Shown here: piece after piece, positions 42,672-51,680 of the stretch
Layout: the number at the start of each line of letters is the position of its first letter
Position numbering within the stretch: the stretch's first letter is position 1
From: Sporosarcina globispora
Lineage (GTDB): Bacteria; Bacillota; Bacilli; Bacillales; Cytobacillaceae
Reading direction: 5' to 3'
Assembly: GCF_001274725.1 (NCBI RefSeq)
Contig: NZ_LGUF01000007.1
Span: forward strand, 1,034,561-1,098,560
Length of the DNA stretch: 64,000 nucleotides
Notes under the pieces: generated by a model
What the model saw: only the letters and a program-made list of their open reading frames with translations
Databases searched by the model: none
What the model was told of the DNA's origin: nothing
Program-made: the position numbers and the translations under genes

Positions 42672-43073
42672 ATGCACGATGTGGAAGAATTAATCGATGC
42701 TTATTTAGAAGGGGATCACTCTCTCTCATATTATTATGACCTGGCTGAAAAAAAGGTAGTACTTGATGAAGACCCTGCCATAACAGGGGAGCCAGGTATT
42801 GACTGGGATGATGAGGAAAGCGATGAGAGATATAAAGCAGTCCCAAGGATGGAAAGCTTTGAAGCATATAAATTGAGAGAGTTATTTGCAGAGAGCCTGA
42901 GCAATAAACAGGCTTCAGAAATCCTTTATCAGGCTTTGAGTCATAAGAAGCCATTCCGTCATTTTAAAGATGCCCTTTATGAAACAGGGTTATGGAATGA
43001 ATGGAACACCTTTGAACGATCATATGGAAACAAAGAGATAGAGAAATGGCTTAAAGCATTAAAAATAGATTGA
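42672..43073 (+). CDS. UPF0158 family protein
   Basis: Acidic protein of 133 aa: MHDVEELIDAYLEGDHSLSY, DEDPAITGEPGIDWDDEESD and SFEAYKLRELFAE-type segments, then ILYQALSHKKPFRHFKDALY and WNEWNTFERSYG. This F-x-H-F-K-D-x-L pattern is typical of UPF0158, whose function is unknown. I chose ATG 42672, 9 bp after AAGGAG; the upstream in-frame extension is a hydrophobic non-conserved stretch without a site. Followed at 13 bp by the frameshifted SEC-C gene. Confidence 0.82.
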   Translation: MHDVEELIDAYLEGDHSLSYYYDLAEKKVVLDEDPAITGEPGIDWDDEESDERYKAVPRMESFEAYKLRELFAESLSNKQASEILYQALSHKKPFRHFKDALYETGLWNEWNTFERSYGNKEIEKWLKALKID

Positions 43074-43086
43074 GAGGAATTAAAGA

Positions 43087-44140
43087 ATGTCGAAAATAAG
43101 CAGAAACGACCCGTGCCCATGCGGGAGCGGGAAAAAATATAAAAAGTGCTGCGGCAGCAAGGATGCTGTTTCAAATTAAGGATGTATTGAATAACGAAGT
43201 TCTTGAGCTTCAAAAGGAAGTAAGGGCCTTTGCACTTACTCATTTTGCAGATGATATGAAAGAGGATTTCACGGATCTTCTGGATATCCTTGAAGACGTA
43301 GAACCAGCTGAAAAAGAGTTTTATGAATTTGTACACTCTTTTTGGTACATTCTCTTTGGAACTCTTGATGAAGTGGAATCCATTATGGATGAGTTCATTC
43401 ACGCGAAATTACCGGCCGTTGCACGTCCGCGCTTGAAAAGCATTTTAAAGTCGTGGGAAGACAGCAAAGCGGTCGCTGGAATACTGACTGAAGTGACTGA
43501 GGATAAAGCGTCCATTCAAGATTGCCTGACCGGGAAGGTTTACAATGTGTCTCTTTTCGGCGATATGAATGACCTTAATGAAGGAAACTTTGCTTTTGCC
43601 ATGCTTCTTCCTTATGGAGAAGAGTATGTGGCGTTTCCTGCTATTTTTGATCTGCCAGGAGAAAATGCTGCGCAGTTTGCAGATTATATTCAGTATTCCT
43701 TCGAAGATGCAAAATACGATGATCCTGAAGAATACCTGGCTGAATACTTCATTGACCTCATGAATGATACGCCAAAATCGTTAGCGGTTCCATCAATGGA
43801 CAATTTCGACTGGCCAACCAAGGGTGCAGAGCAGGTTGCCGACATGTTCAGAGACGACATGATTAAAGCTGGGGAGGAACCTTGGCTCATCGGCATGGGG
43901 ATTTCGCTTTGGATGGAGTATCTTGAGAAAACAGGCAAACAGGTCAAAAAGCCTGACAACTATGTTGCTGGCCTTCGTTACCTTGTAAGCACAATCGCTC
44001 CAACGAAGGAAAATCTCACTCAGAAGGAATTCGGAGAGATATATGGCATCAATGCCAACCGTGTTTCCACTTATTATGGTGATATTTATGACGTGGTTGA
44101 GAAAACCATTATTGAATTGATTGAATCGTCGAATTCATAA
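43087..44140 (+). pseudogene. SEC-C motif protein, frameshifted after the zinc motif
   Basis: ATG 43087 opens [20 protein letters not shown], then [10 protein letters not shown] and TAA at 43177-43179. In the +2 frame reading continues directly as [19 protein letters not shown] to 44140 (about 320 aa). Restoring frame needs removal of one A in CAAATTAAG (43173-43175). The rest is helical and acidic with DFTDLLDILEDVEPAEKEFY and a C-terminal HTH-like LTQKEFGEIYGINANRVS. Full-length SEC-C proteins of this shape occur in related genomes, so one gene is broken by a single-base change or a base-call error. The long second part alone could start at ATG 43163. Confidence 0.78.
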
Positions 44141-44143
44141 ACG

Positions 44144-44168
44144 GAGGGCATCTTTGCTCTCTTTTTTT
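44144..44168 (+). terminator. Terminator after the SEC-C pseudogene
   Basis: GAGGGC pairs with GCTCTC around ATCTTT, followed by TTTTTTTG. As in array A, the 20-bp repeat array begins right after it. Confidence 0.7.
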
Positions 44169-44179
44169 GCGTGAATGTG

Positions 44180-44305
44180 GATTTGGCGCGGACTGACCGA
44201 TATATTGAAATTCTGACCGATAAAATCGAAACCTGACCGATATATCTAAAAAATAACCGATAAAATAAAAATTTGACCGATAAAGCCGACAACGTGACCG
44301 ATAAA
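44180..44305. repeat. 20-bp-period repeat array B (GACCGATA)
   Basis: GACCGATA units at 44195, 44215, 44235, 44255 (AACCGATA), 44275 and 44296: 20-bp spacing, with 21 at the last step. The first four alternate ATATAT and ATAAAA exactly as in array A. Leader GATTTGGCGCGGA matches the array A leader in 11 of 13 positions. Same orientation as array A, 4.2 kb apart. Confidence 0.92.
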
Positions 44306-44395
44306 CCATTTCGACATTGAAAATGAAGCATGAAAGCAGGAAAATCTGTAGCCGCACACGAATTCTATTTTCATAACCCAAAAGGAGTGCTGCTT

Positions 44396-45388
44396 TTGAT
44401 TGAAAAAGAACGATTTTTACCCATCAGAATACAAAAAAATCACGCATTACTGAAGAGAATTGCGAAAAATCACCCAAAGCGGCTGAATATTGAGTCAGAT
44501 CAAACCAGAAGATTAGCAGGTTATAAAGGTGAGCAGGCAATTGACTTCCACTTAAGCAAACTCCCGGAAAAAGAGTTCTTAATCTTCCATGATCTTCGTC
44601 TCTCAAGTGGCAAGCATTTTTTCCAGATTGACACGCTTATCTTAAATTCAGCATTCGTATTAATTTTAGAAGTGAAAAACTATGGCGGAACTTTATATTT
44701 CGATCCCGATTTTAATCAATTAATCCAAACAAATAGCAAGGGTGAAGTCAAAGGCTATCCAAATCCGATAGAGCAAACCAGAGTACAATGTTCTGAAATG
44801 AAAAAATGGCTATTGAAACGCAATATCAATATCCCGATTGAGTTTTTCATCATCATCAGCAAACCCTCTACCATTCTTAAAACCGCTCCAGGCCACGCGA
44901 AAATGCTCCAAAGAGTTCTTCATGTTCAATTCCTTTTGAAAAGTATGGAGAAAATAAAGGCCGCCCATAAAAAAGAAGTCCTATCTCCAAAAGATATGAA
45001 GAAAATCTCCCGCTCTATTCTAAAAGAACATACCCCGAAAAATTTTGATATCCTAAAGCATTATGAAATCTCAAGGTCTGATATACAGACAGGAGTTATC
45101 TGCAAAGTTTGTTCATCCTATCCCATGAAACGCCATTACGGAACATGGTGTTGCACCAAGTGCAAAACCAAAGACAAGAGTGCTCACATCACGGCCCTCA
45201 AAGACATATTCCTTCTAAACAACAGCTCACCTTTATCCAATCAGCAAATCTGCAAATTTCTTCACATTCCCTCAGGAGATATAGCAAAAAAACTTCTCTC
45301 AGCAAGTAAACAGCGGTGTTCCGGTTCAAAAAAAGGAAGAGTGTATTTCCCGAATACAGATTATCAGCAAATTAAAGATCTGGAATAG
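44396..45388 (+). CDS. NERD domain protein with zinc-ribbon-like tail
   Basis: Protein of 330 aa. The NERD (nuclease-related) domain covers about residues 40-170: GYKGEQAIDFHLSKLPEKEF, FQIDTLILNSAFVLILEVKN (Asp and Glu-x-Lys of the nuclease fold) and IEQTRVQCSEMKKWL. A C-terminal zinc ribbon has CKVC and CCTKCKTK. Start is TTG 44396, 8 bp after AAAGGAG; an ATG 66 bp upstream has no site. NERD proteins are widespread in Bacillus and often on mobile elements; the cellular role is not known. Directly downstream of array B. Confidence 0.82.
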   Translation: MIEKERFLPIRIQKNHALLKRIAKNHPKRLNIESDQTRRLAGYKGEQAIDFHLSKLPEKEFLIFHDLRLSSGKHFFQIDTLILNSAFVLILEVKNYGGTLYFDPDFNQLIQTNSKGEVKGYPNPIEQTRVQCSEMKKWLLKRNINIPIEFFIIISKPSTILKTAPGHAKMLQRVLHVQFLLKSMEKIKAAHKKEVLSPKDMKKISRSILKEHTPKNFDILKHYEISRSDIQTGVICKVCSSYPMKRHYGTWCCTKCKTKDKSAHITALKDIFLLNNSSPLSNQQICKFLHIPSGDIAKKLLSASKQRCSGSKKGRVYFPNTDYQQIKDLE

Positions 45389-45405
45389 CTCGCATGTGGC
45401 ATAAG

Positions 45406-45434
45406 TTGTCACCCCCCGTCCAAAGTGGTATTCT
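45406..45434 (+). promoter_or_regulatory. Candidate secA promoter
   Basis: TTGTCA (45406-45411), 17-bp spacer, TATTCT (45429-45434), 160 bp upstream of the secA ATG. -35 matches 5/6, -10 4/6. The rest of the 208-bp gap shows no further signal I can support. Confidence 0.4.
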
Positions 45435-45596
45435 TAATAAGAAATAATGTGAATTTTCATGGGAGGATTCTGCCGAAAAAAAGCGAATCTAACTACCTAT
45501 GCTTAAATAGACTTTGAAATTAGATATGCAGTTCCGGCGCCTGAGTCATCAACAAGGCACTTGTGCTGTCGTATCCAACATAAAGGAGCGTTTTTA

Positions 45597-48107
45597 ATGC
45601 TTGGGATTTTAAATAAAGTGTTCGATCAAAATAAACGCGAAATAAAGCGTCTCACCAAAATGGCAGAGCAAATCGATGCTCTTGCATCTGATATGGAAAA
45701 ATTATCGGACGAGCAGCTGCGCGAAAAGACAGAAGAGTTCAAAGCCCGCTATCACAAAGGAGAATCAGTCGATGATATGCTGACTGAAGCCTTTGCGGTT
45801 GTTCGCGAAGCGGCGAAGCGCGTTCTTGGCTTATATCCTTATCCGGTTCAGTTAATGGGGGGTATCTCCCTTCATGACGGTAACATTTCCGAGATGAAAA
45901 CCGGTGAAGGTAAAACCCTGACTGCAACCATGCCGGTTTACCTTAATGCATTAACCGGAAAAGGTGTCCACGTTGTAACAGTCAACGAATACCTTGCAAG
46001 CCGTGACGCCACTGAAATGGGCCAGCTTTACGAATTTCTTGGCCTGACTGTCGGCTTAAACTTGAACGGACTTTCCAAAGAGGAAAAGCAGGCGGCATAT
46101 GCTGCTGATATCACATACGGCACAAACAACGAGCTTGGGTTCGATTACCTCCGCGATAACATGGTTCTTTACAAGGAGCAGAAGGTTCAGCGCCCCCTTC
46201 ATTATGCCGTAATCGATGAAGTGGACTCCATCCTTATAGACGAAGCGCGTACACCGCTGATTATTTCAGGTTCAGCACAAAAGTCTACCCAGCTTTATAT
46301 TCAGGCCAATGCCTTTGTTAGCCGCCTGAAAAAAAATGAAGATTACACGTATGATGAAAAAACAAAAGGTGTGCAGCTGACAGAAGAAGGAATGACCAAA
46401 GCAGAAAAGGCTTTTGGTATCGATAACCTTTTCGACATCTCGCATGTTGCTCTTAATCACCATATTACACAGGCTCTAAAAGCACATTCCAGCATGCATC
46501 TGGATGTAGATTATGTCGTTCAGGACGACGAAATCGTTATCGTTGACCAATTTACTGGACGTCTGATGAAGGGCCGCCGCTACAGTGATGGACTGCACCA
46601 GGCTATCGAGGCTAAGGAAGGCCTTGAAATCCAGAATGAAAGTATGACTCTGGCAACCATCACATTCCAGAACTATTTCCGTATGTACGAAAAGCTTGCC
46701 GGTATGACGGGTACGGCGAAAACGGAGGAAGAGGAATTCCGCAACATCTACAATATGAACGTTGTTGTGATTCCGACAAACCGACCGATTGCCCGTGATG
46801 ACCGTCCGGATTTAATTTATGCCACAATGGATGGCAAATTCCGCGCCGTTGTGGAAGATATTGCTGATCGCCATAAAAAAGGACAGCCTGTGCTTGTCGG
46901 TACAGTGGCAATCGAGACATCTGAAATTATCTCTAAATACTTGAGTAAAAAAGCCGTTCCGCATAATATCCTGAATGCGAAGAACCACGGACGTGAAGCG
47001 GAAATCATCGCGGACGCCGGTAAGCAGGGTGCCGTGACGATTGCCACTAACATGGCAGGACGCGGTACGGATATCAAGCTTGGAGAAGGTATCAAGGAGC
47101 TTGGCGGCCTATGCGTTATTGGTACAGAGCGCCACGAAAGCCGACGTATCGATAACCAGCTCCGCGGGCGTTCCGGACGTCAGGGAGATCCAGGTGTTAC
47201 GCAATTCTATCTTTCCATGGAAGATGAACTGATGCGCCGCTTCGGTTCAGATAATATGAAATCAATGATGGAGCGCCTTGGAATGGATGATTCCCAGCCG
47301 ATCCAAAGTAAAATGGTTTCAAGAGCGGTTGAATCTGCTCAAAAACGCGTTGAGGGCAACAACTTTGATGCGCGAAAGCAGCTTCTTTCTTACGACGATG
47401 TTCTCCGTCAGCAGCGTGAAATTCTTTACGGTCAGCGAAACGAAGTTCTTGAGTCTGAGAACTTGAGAGAGATTGTCGAGAAGATGATCATGACCAGCAT
47501 CCAGCGTAATGTAGAAGCATACGCACCTGGGCATGAAGATGAAGAAAACTGGAACCTGCAGGGCATCATTGACTATGTAAATGGAAATCTTCTTAATGAA
47601 GGCGACCTGACAGTCAACGATATCCGCGGCAAAGATACAGAAGAAATCGCTGAAACGATTTTTGCCAAGGTAAAAGAACGCTATAATGAAAAAGAAGAAA
47701 TGCTTAGCCCTGAGCAAATGCGCGAATTTGAAAAAGTTATCGTGCTTCGTGCCGTTGACTCCAAATGGATGGACCACATCGACGCAATGGATCAGCTTCG
47801 CCAGGGTATCCACCTGCGTGCATATGGCCAGACAGATCCGCTTCGCGAGTACCAGGGAGAAGGCTTTGCAATGTTTGAAAACATGATCGCTTCCATCGAA
47901 GAAGATGTTGCGAAATACATCATGAAAGCTGAAATCCGCAACAACCTTGAGCGCCAGGAAGTGGCCAAAGGCCAGGCCGTCAACCCGAAAGAAGACGGTG
48001 AAAAGGTTAAGAAAAAGCCTGTCGTCAAGCAGATGGACATCGGACGAAACGACCTATGCATCTGTGGCAGCGGGAAAAAATATAAAAACTGCTGTGGTGC
48101 AGAATAA
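45597..48107 (+). CDS. secA: Preprotein translocase ATPase SecA
   Basis: Motor of the Sec pathway, 836 aa, peripheral at SecYEG. Nucleotide-binding fold 1 with [32 protein letters not shown] and [15 protein letters not shown]; preprotein cross-linking domain; NBF2 with [26 protein letters not shown] and [13 protein letters not shown]; helical wing; C-terminal SEC-C zinc site [20 protein letters not shown] chose ATG 45597 after AAAGGAGCG ([18 protein letters not shown] is the conserved start). The in-frame upstream codons carry no site. Confidence 0.98.
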   Translation: MLGILNKVFDQNKREIKRLTKMAEQIDALASDMEKLSDEQLREKTEEFKARYHKGESVDDMLTEAFAVVREAAKRVLGLYPYPVQLMGGISLHDGNISEMKTGEGKTLTATMPVYLNALTGKGVHVVTVNEYLASRDATEMGQLYEFLGLTVGLNLNGLSKEEKQAAYAADITYGTNNELGFDYLRDNMVLYKEQKVQRPLHYAVIDEVDSILIDEARTPLIISGSAQKSTQLYIQANAFVSRLKKNEDYTYDEKTKGVQLTEEGMTKAEKAFGIDNLFDISHVALNHHITQALKAHSSMHLDVDYVVQDDEIVIVDQFTGRLMKGRRYSDGLHQAIEAKEGLEIQNESMTLATITFQNYFRMYEKLAGMTGTAKTEEEEFRNIYNMNVVVIPTNRPIARDDRPDLIYATMDGKFRAVVEDIADRHKKGQPVLVGTVAIETSEIISKYLSKKAVPHNILNAKNHGREAEIIADAGKQGAVTIATNMAGRGTDIKLGEGIKELGGLCVIGTERHESRRIDNQLRGRSGRQGDPGVTQFYLSMEDELMRRFGSDNMKSMMERLGMDDSQPIQSKMVSRAVESAQKRVEGNNFDARKQLLSYDDVLRQQREILYGQRNEVLESENLREIVEKMIMTSIQRNVEAYAPGHEDEENWNLQGIIDYVNGNLLNEGDLTVNDIRGKDTEEIAETIFAKVKERYNEKEEMLSPEQMREFEKVIVLRAVDSKWMDHIDAMDQLRQGIHLRAYGQTDPLREYQGEGFAMFENMIASIEEDVAKYIMKAEIRNNLERQEVAKGQAVNPKEDGEKVKKKPVVKQMDIGRNDLCICGSGKKYKNCCGAE

Positions 48108-48240
48108 GAAAAGCGGAAGCGCCTTGCCCACGAAGGAATGCAGACTAAGAACGCCACGTCCTGTGGCAACGGCTTATGATCCCGAGTCCCTAGGAGCCGC
48201 AACAAGACAAGCTTGTGGCCTCGAGGGGGCAGGCACTGGG
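48104..48240. repeat. Probable dispersed intergenic repeat after secA
   Basis: The stretch begins AAGAAAAGCGGAAGCGCC and includes GAACGCCACGTCCTGTGG; it is markedly more GC-rich than flanking DNA and non-coding. I recall closely similar GCGGAAGCGCC/GCCACGTCCTGTGGCAAC stretches scattered in Bacillaceae, but no second copy is in this window, so the repeat status is from memory. Confidence 0.45.
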
Positions 48241-48294
48241 GTTAAAAGTTATCGGTGTAAAAATTTTTAGTTTCTCATTAAAAATAATCACATG

Positions 48295-48327
48295 AGCCGG
48301 CAACAGCTTTGCCGGCTTCTCTCTTTG
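48295..48327 (+). terminator. secA terminator
   Basis: AGCCGGCAA (48295-48303) pairs perfectly with TTGCCGGCT (48309-48317), followed by TCTCTCTTT. Confidence 0.85.
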
Positions 48328-48427
48328 GAAAAAGCTTAAATTTGCCGATGCTGAAAAAACTAAAAGGAAATATGCTTTTCAGATAATCAGGCTATAATAG
48401 GAAAAAATATTTTTTGAGGTGACAGGA

Positions 48428-49541
48428 ATGGAATTAGCAGATATTCGCAATGAACTTGAAAAAACAGCTAAGATTTTAGCGGACTTTAGGGGGTCTCTTT
48501 GACTTAGAGAACAAAGAGGCCCGCATTGCTGAGCTTGATGATGTCATGCTTCAGCCTGGATTTTGGGATGATCAGCAGGCAGCTCAGGGTGTCATAAATG
48601 AATCCAATGCTCTTAAAGACCAGGTAAATGAATTTCATGATCTAAATGAAACATTTGAGAACCTGGAATTAACATATGAGCTTGTAAAAGAAGAAAGTGA
48701 CGAAGACCTGCAGGCTGAGCTTGAAAATGAGCTTAAGGATTTAGTGAAGCGCCTGAAAGACTTTGAGCTTCAGCTTCTTTTAAGCGAAGAATATGATAAA
48801 AACAATGCCATTCTTGAACTGCATCCTGGTGCAGGCGGAACCGAGTCTCAGGACTGGGGCAGCATGCTGCTTCGTATGTACACACGCTGGGCTGAAAAGA
48901 AAGGCTTCAAGGTTGAAACGCTTGATTACCTGCCTGGAGATGAAGCGGGCATAAAGAGTGTTACACTTAGCATTAAGGGGCATAACGCATACGGCTACTT
49001 GAAGGCAGAAAAAGGCGTGCACCGTCTTGTAAGGATTTCTCCATTCGACTCCTCGGGCCGCCGTCATACTTCATTCGTATCCTGTGAAGTGATGCCGGAA
49101 TTCAATGATGAAATTGAAATCGATATCCGTACAGAAGACCTGAAAATTGACACATACCGTGCAAGCGGCGCCGGCGGTCAGCATATCAATACAACTGATT
49201 CTGCTGTCCGTATCACCCATTTGCCGACAAATGTCGTGGTAACATGCCAGACAGAGCGTTCTCAGATCAAAAACCGTGAACGTGCCATGAAAATGCTTCA
49301 GGCAAAGCTCTATCAAAAGAAAATCGAAGAGCAGGAAGCAGAATTGGCTGAAATCCGCGGTGAGCAAAAAGACATCGGCTGGGGAAGCCAAATCCGCTCC
49401 TATGTCTTCCATCCCTATTCCATGGTAAAAGACCACCGCACCAACACGGAAGTCGGTAACGTCCAGGGAGTTATGGACGGTGACCTGGATATGTTTATTA
49501 ATGCATACTTGCGTTCAAAATTGATTATGCCTCAGGATTAA
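48428..49541 (+). CDS. prfB: Peptide chain release factor 2 (programmed +1 frameshift)
   Basis: RF2 of 370 aa, recognises UAA/UGA. The first 24 codons ([20 protein letters not shown], then RGSL) end at in-frame TGA 48500-48502. A +1 shift at CTT-TGA-C continues as [20 protein letters not shown] through SPF ([11 protein letters not shown]) and the GGQ motif ([18 protein letters not shown]) to 49541. GAGGTGA precedes ATG 48428. Reading only the second frame from ATG 48546 would lose the conserved N-terminus. Confidence 0.97.
48488..48503 (+). other. prfB programmed +1 frameshift site
   Basis: AGGGGG (48488-48493) acts as an internal Shine-Dalgarno just before TCT-CTT-TGA-C (48494-48503), the classic RF2 autoregulatory site: low RF2 makes the ribosome pause at UGA and slip from CUU to UUU. 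Confidence 0.96.
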
Positions 49542-49552
49542 TACGTAAAAAT

Positions 49553-49592
49553 AGCCTATGCTGGCTTATAACCGGCATAGGCTTGTTCTTTA
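49553..49592 (+). terminator. prfB terminator
   Basis: AGCCTATGCTGG (49553-49564) pairs with CCGGCATAGGCT (49572-49583) and is followed by TGTTCTTTATTT. Confidence 0.88.
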
Positions 49593-49635
49593 TTTATGGA
49601 ATTTTAACTGAGCTAGCCGGTGAATGGGGATTGCT

Positions 49636-49800
49636 CTAGGAGTGGATACGCTTCTTGAGTTGATTAATTTCGGTTTCGTGGACTCCGCTTTTTTTACTGA
49701 GGTGTTCAATATCAATTTTTGTACCCTTCAAAGCATCCGAAATTACATGGAAAGTCTCTTCATGCTGCTGAGAAAGCAGCGCAGGAGCATTTTGGAACAA
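49636..49800 (-). other. Possible coding remnant, 54 aa, minus strand
   Basis: From a TTG at 49800 the minus strand reads FQNAPALLSQQHEETFHVIS, then DALKGTKIDIEHLSKKSG and VHETEINQLKKRIHS, ending at TAG 49638-49636. The composition is protein-like and suggests two to three helices (HTH-like), but there is no ribosome site and a stop lies just upstream. It may be the 3' end of a lost gene. The rest of 49593-50017 shows nothing else I can support. Confidence 0.3.
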
Positions 49801-50017
49801 TGTTCATAAACATTTCACACATAAAATTGCATGATAAATTGAATGTTTTTATGACAACATAATGAAAAGCAGAGGGGAGGAACTACAGTCCTTTAATACG
49901 GCAGTTTAATGGCATTTACAGGCTTCAAACTCCGTGCTATACTCACTGACGGTAAAAATGGATAAATGTTCAGTAAATGTTATATCTGCATAGATCGGGT
50001 CACCGGAGGGAGAAGAA

Positions 50018-50884
50018 ATGGGCAAGAATAGAAGAAGTTATATTTATAGTACAAAGGCGGAGAGGCTGCTGGAGTACCTATATGTTTTAATAGGATCAGG
50101 TTTTGTGGCTATTGCGTTTAATGTGTTTTTGCTGCCCAACCGAATTGCTTCAGGAGGGGTTAGCGGGATCAGTACGATCCTGGATGCGGTTGCTGGCTGG
50201 GAGCCGGCATATGTACAGTGGGCATTTAATATACCGCTTTTTATTGCAGGTGTGCTTTTGCTCGGGAAACAATTTGGGGCGAAGACACTGGCTGGGACAA
50301 TTTTTCTGCCGTTTATTGTTTTTCTTACAAAAGATTATGAACCATGGACATCGGATCCGCTGCTTGCTTCCTTATTTGGGGGTATTGGCGTAGGTCTTGG
50401 TTTAGGAATTGTTTTCAGGGGTAAAGCATCAACAGGAGGGACAGACCTGGCAGCACAGATTATTAACAAGTATACAGGTTTGTCTCTTGGAACTTGTGTA
50501 GCGATTATCGACGGTCTGATCGTGCTGTCGGCTGCGATTATTTTTGACATTGAACAGGGTTTATATGCCTTAATTGCCTTATATGTGACAAGCAAAACAA
50601 TCGATCTCATACAGCTTGGATTCAGCCGGAAAAAGATGGCTTTAATTATTACAGAAAAACAAAGTGAAGTTCGTGAAGGAATTTTGAATAAAATAGACCG
50701 CGGTGTGACAAAACTATCAGCATACGGTGGTTATACCGACCATAAACGTCCTGTCCTCATGTGTGTTGTGGACCAGACGGAGTTCACAAAATTGAAACAA
50801 CTGGTTCAAACCGTTGATCCTACTGCATTTATCATTGTTACGGATGCTTCTGAGGTGTTGGGCGAGGGTTTCAAACGAGCATAG
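50018..50884 (+). CDS. YitT family membrane protein (YvjA-like)
   Basis: Protein of 288 aa with five to six transmembrane helices in the first 175 residues: GSGFVAIAFNVFLLPNRIAS, GGVSGISTILD, LLGKQFGAKTLAGT and VFRGKASTGGTDLAAQIINK. The cytoplasmic C-terminal domain (DUF2179) has KLSAYGGYTDHKRPVLMCVV and DPTAFIIVTDASEVLGEGF. Function of the family is unknown. ATG 50018 follows GGAGGGAG. It lies in the prfB-cccB interval, near yvjA's place in B. subtilis. Confidence 0.92.
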   Translation: MGKNRRSYIYSTKAERLLEYLYVLIGSGFVAIAFNVFLLPNRIASGGVSGISTILDAVAGWEPAYVQWAFNIPLFIAGVLLLGKQFGAKTLAGTIFLPFIVFLTKDYEPWTSDPLLASLFGGIGVGLGLGIVFRGKASTGGTDLAAQIINKYTGLSLGTCVAIIDGLIVLSAAIIFDIEQGLYALIALYVTSKTIDLIQLGFSRKKMALIITEKQSEVREGILNKIDRGVTKLSAYGGYTDHKRPVLMCVVDQTEFTKLKQLVQTVDPTAFIIVTDASEVLGEGFKRA

Positions 50885-50896
50885 TGTTGGTATAAT
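50869..50896 (+). promoter_or_regulatory. Candidate cccB promoter
   Basis: A perfect TATAAT at 50891-50896 with TTTCAA 16 bp upstream, about 40 bp before the cccB start. The -35 match is weak. Confidence 0.45.
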
Positions 50897-50936
50897 ATAG
50901 CTGTACTTAGTATTTTTTCCTGAGGGGGAATTATTG

Positions 50937-51290
50937 GTGAAAAAGAAGCTACTAGCATTACTGATGGGTACATCATTAGTACTTGCAGCTTGCGGCGGCG
51001 GAGACGATGCTGCTGAAGACAAGGACACTGCTACAAACGGCGGCGGTGAAACAACGACTGATACTGCTGACGCTGGTGATGCACAAAAGCTTTATGAACA
51101 GAAATGTTCAAGCTGCCACGGTGCAAACCTTGAAGGCGGTGTAGGGCCTGCACTGGATAAAATTGGTGCTAGTCTATCACAGGAAGATATTGAAAACACA
51201 ATTGCTAACGGTAAAGGGGCTATGCCTAAAGGACTGCTTCAGGGAGAAGAAGCTTCAGCTGTAGCATCTTGGCTAGCAGGTAAGAAATAA
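50937..51290 (+). CDS. cccB: Cytochrome c-551, membrane-anchored lipoprotein
   Basis: Protein of 117 aa with signal peptide and lipobox LAAC, a Gly/Asp/Thr-rich linker (about 22-45), and a small class-I cytochrome c domain with heme site CSSCH and probable axial methionine in GKGAMPKG. Located on the outer face of the membrane, it passes electrons to a cytochrome c oxidase. Start GTG 50937 after GAGGGGG; TTG 50934 is possible. Order cccB-ftsE-ftsX is as in B. subtilis. Confidence 0.95.
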   Translation: MKKKLLALLMGTSLVLAACGGGDDAAEDKDTATNGGGETTTDTADAGDAQKLYEQKCSSCHGANLEGGVGPALDKIGASLSQEDIENTIANGKGAMPKGLLQGEEASAVASWLAGKK

Positions 51291-51303
51291 TTGAACTAAA
51301 ATG

Positions 51304-51340
51304 AAAACGTTCTGTTCAGCAGGACGTTTTTATTTTTTGT
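51304..51340 (+). terminator. cccB terminator
   Basis: AAAACGT pairs with ACGTTTT, extended by CTG/CAG after a bulge, and followed by TATTTTTTG. Confidence 0.8.
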
Positions 51341-51587
51341 CTTATGCGGAGCTTAGACAATTTATGACATATATCGAGTGAATGCAATATGAAAAAAGAA
51401 GGAAAAATTCGGCGATTAAGCAAATAAATTACTAGAATATTAAAGGAAATCAGGAAAAAAGTAACAATAGATAAGGGATTGAAAAGAAACTGTAATAATT
51501 TTTTCCGTTATTTTGACAACTTATGATGTTATAATGGGTTGTGTGAGAATTTCAGATGGCTAAATAGGCAGTATTTACAAGTAACTT

Positions 51588-51620
51588 GTCATCCGCTATG
51601 TCGAAAGGATGTCGTTTTTT
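51588..51620 (+). other. Terminator-like hairpin in the ftsE leader
   Basis: GTCATCC (51588-51594) and GGATGTC (51607-51613) form a 7-bp stem with one mismatch, followed by GTTTTTTAG, about 60 bp upstream of ftsE. It could be an attenuator. A TATAAT at 51530-51535 may be the upstream -10. The rest of the 390-bp gap shows no gene. Confidence 0.4.
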
Positions 51621-51680
51621 AGCGAAACAAAGCTGTTTGTCATTTAATTCTTAATACACACTAGATGCTAGGTGATATAT

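Noticed and set aside
43163..44140. Second half of the SEC-C protein as an independent gene from ATG 43163
   Set aside because: The ATG lies within the SEC-C coding frame, has no ribosome site, and the joined protein makes better sense; kept only as a fallback.
39938..44305. CRISPR array reading of the 20-bp repeats
   Set aside because: Conserved part is only about 8-11 bp, total period is 20 bp, and there are no cas genes. The intervening bases are AT-rich and similar to each other, not unique spacers.
44086..44381. Minus-strand frames across array B with YRS/IYRS repeats
   Set aside because: Repeat-generated frames in a non-coding array; no start signals and they run through a terminator.
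48546..49541. prfB as a shorter gene starting at ATG 48546
   Set aside because: The conserved first 24 codons and the AGGGGG/CTTTGAC frameshift site directly upstream show the gene starts at 48428.
49624..49809. 61-aa plus-strand frame after prfB
   Set aside because: No ribosome site, starts right after the terminator and its composition is poor; the opposite strand is more protein-like.
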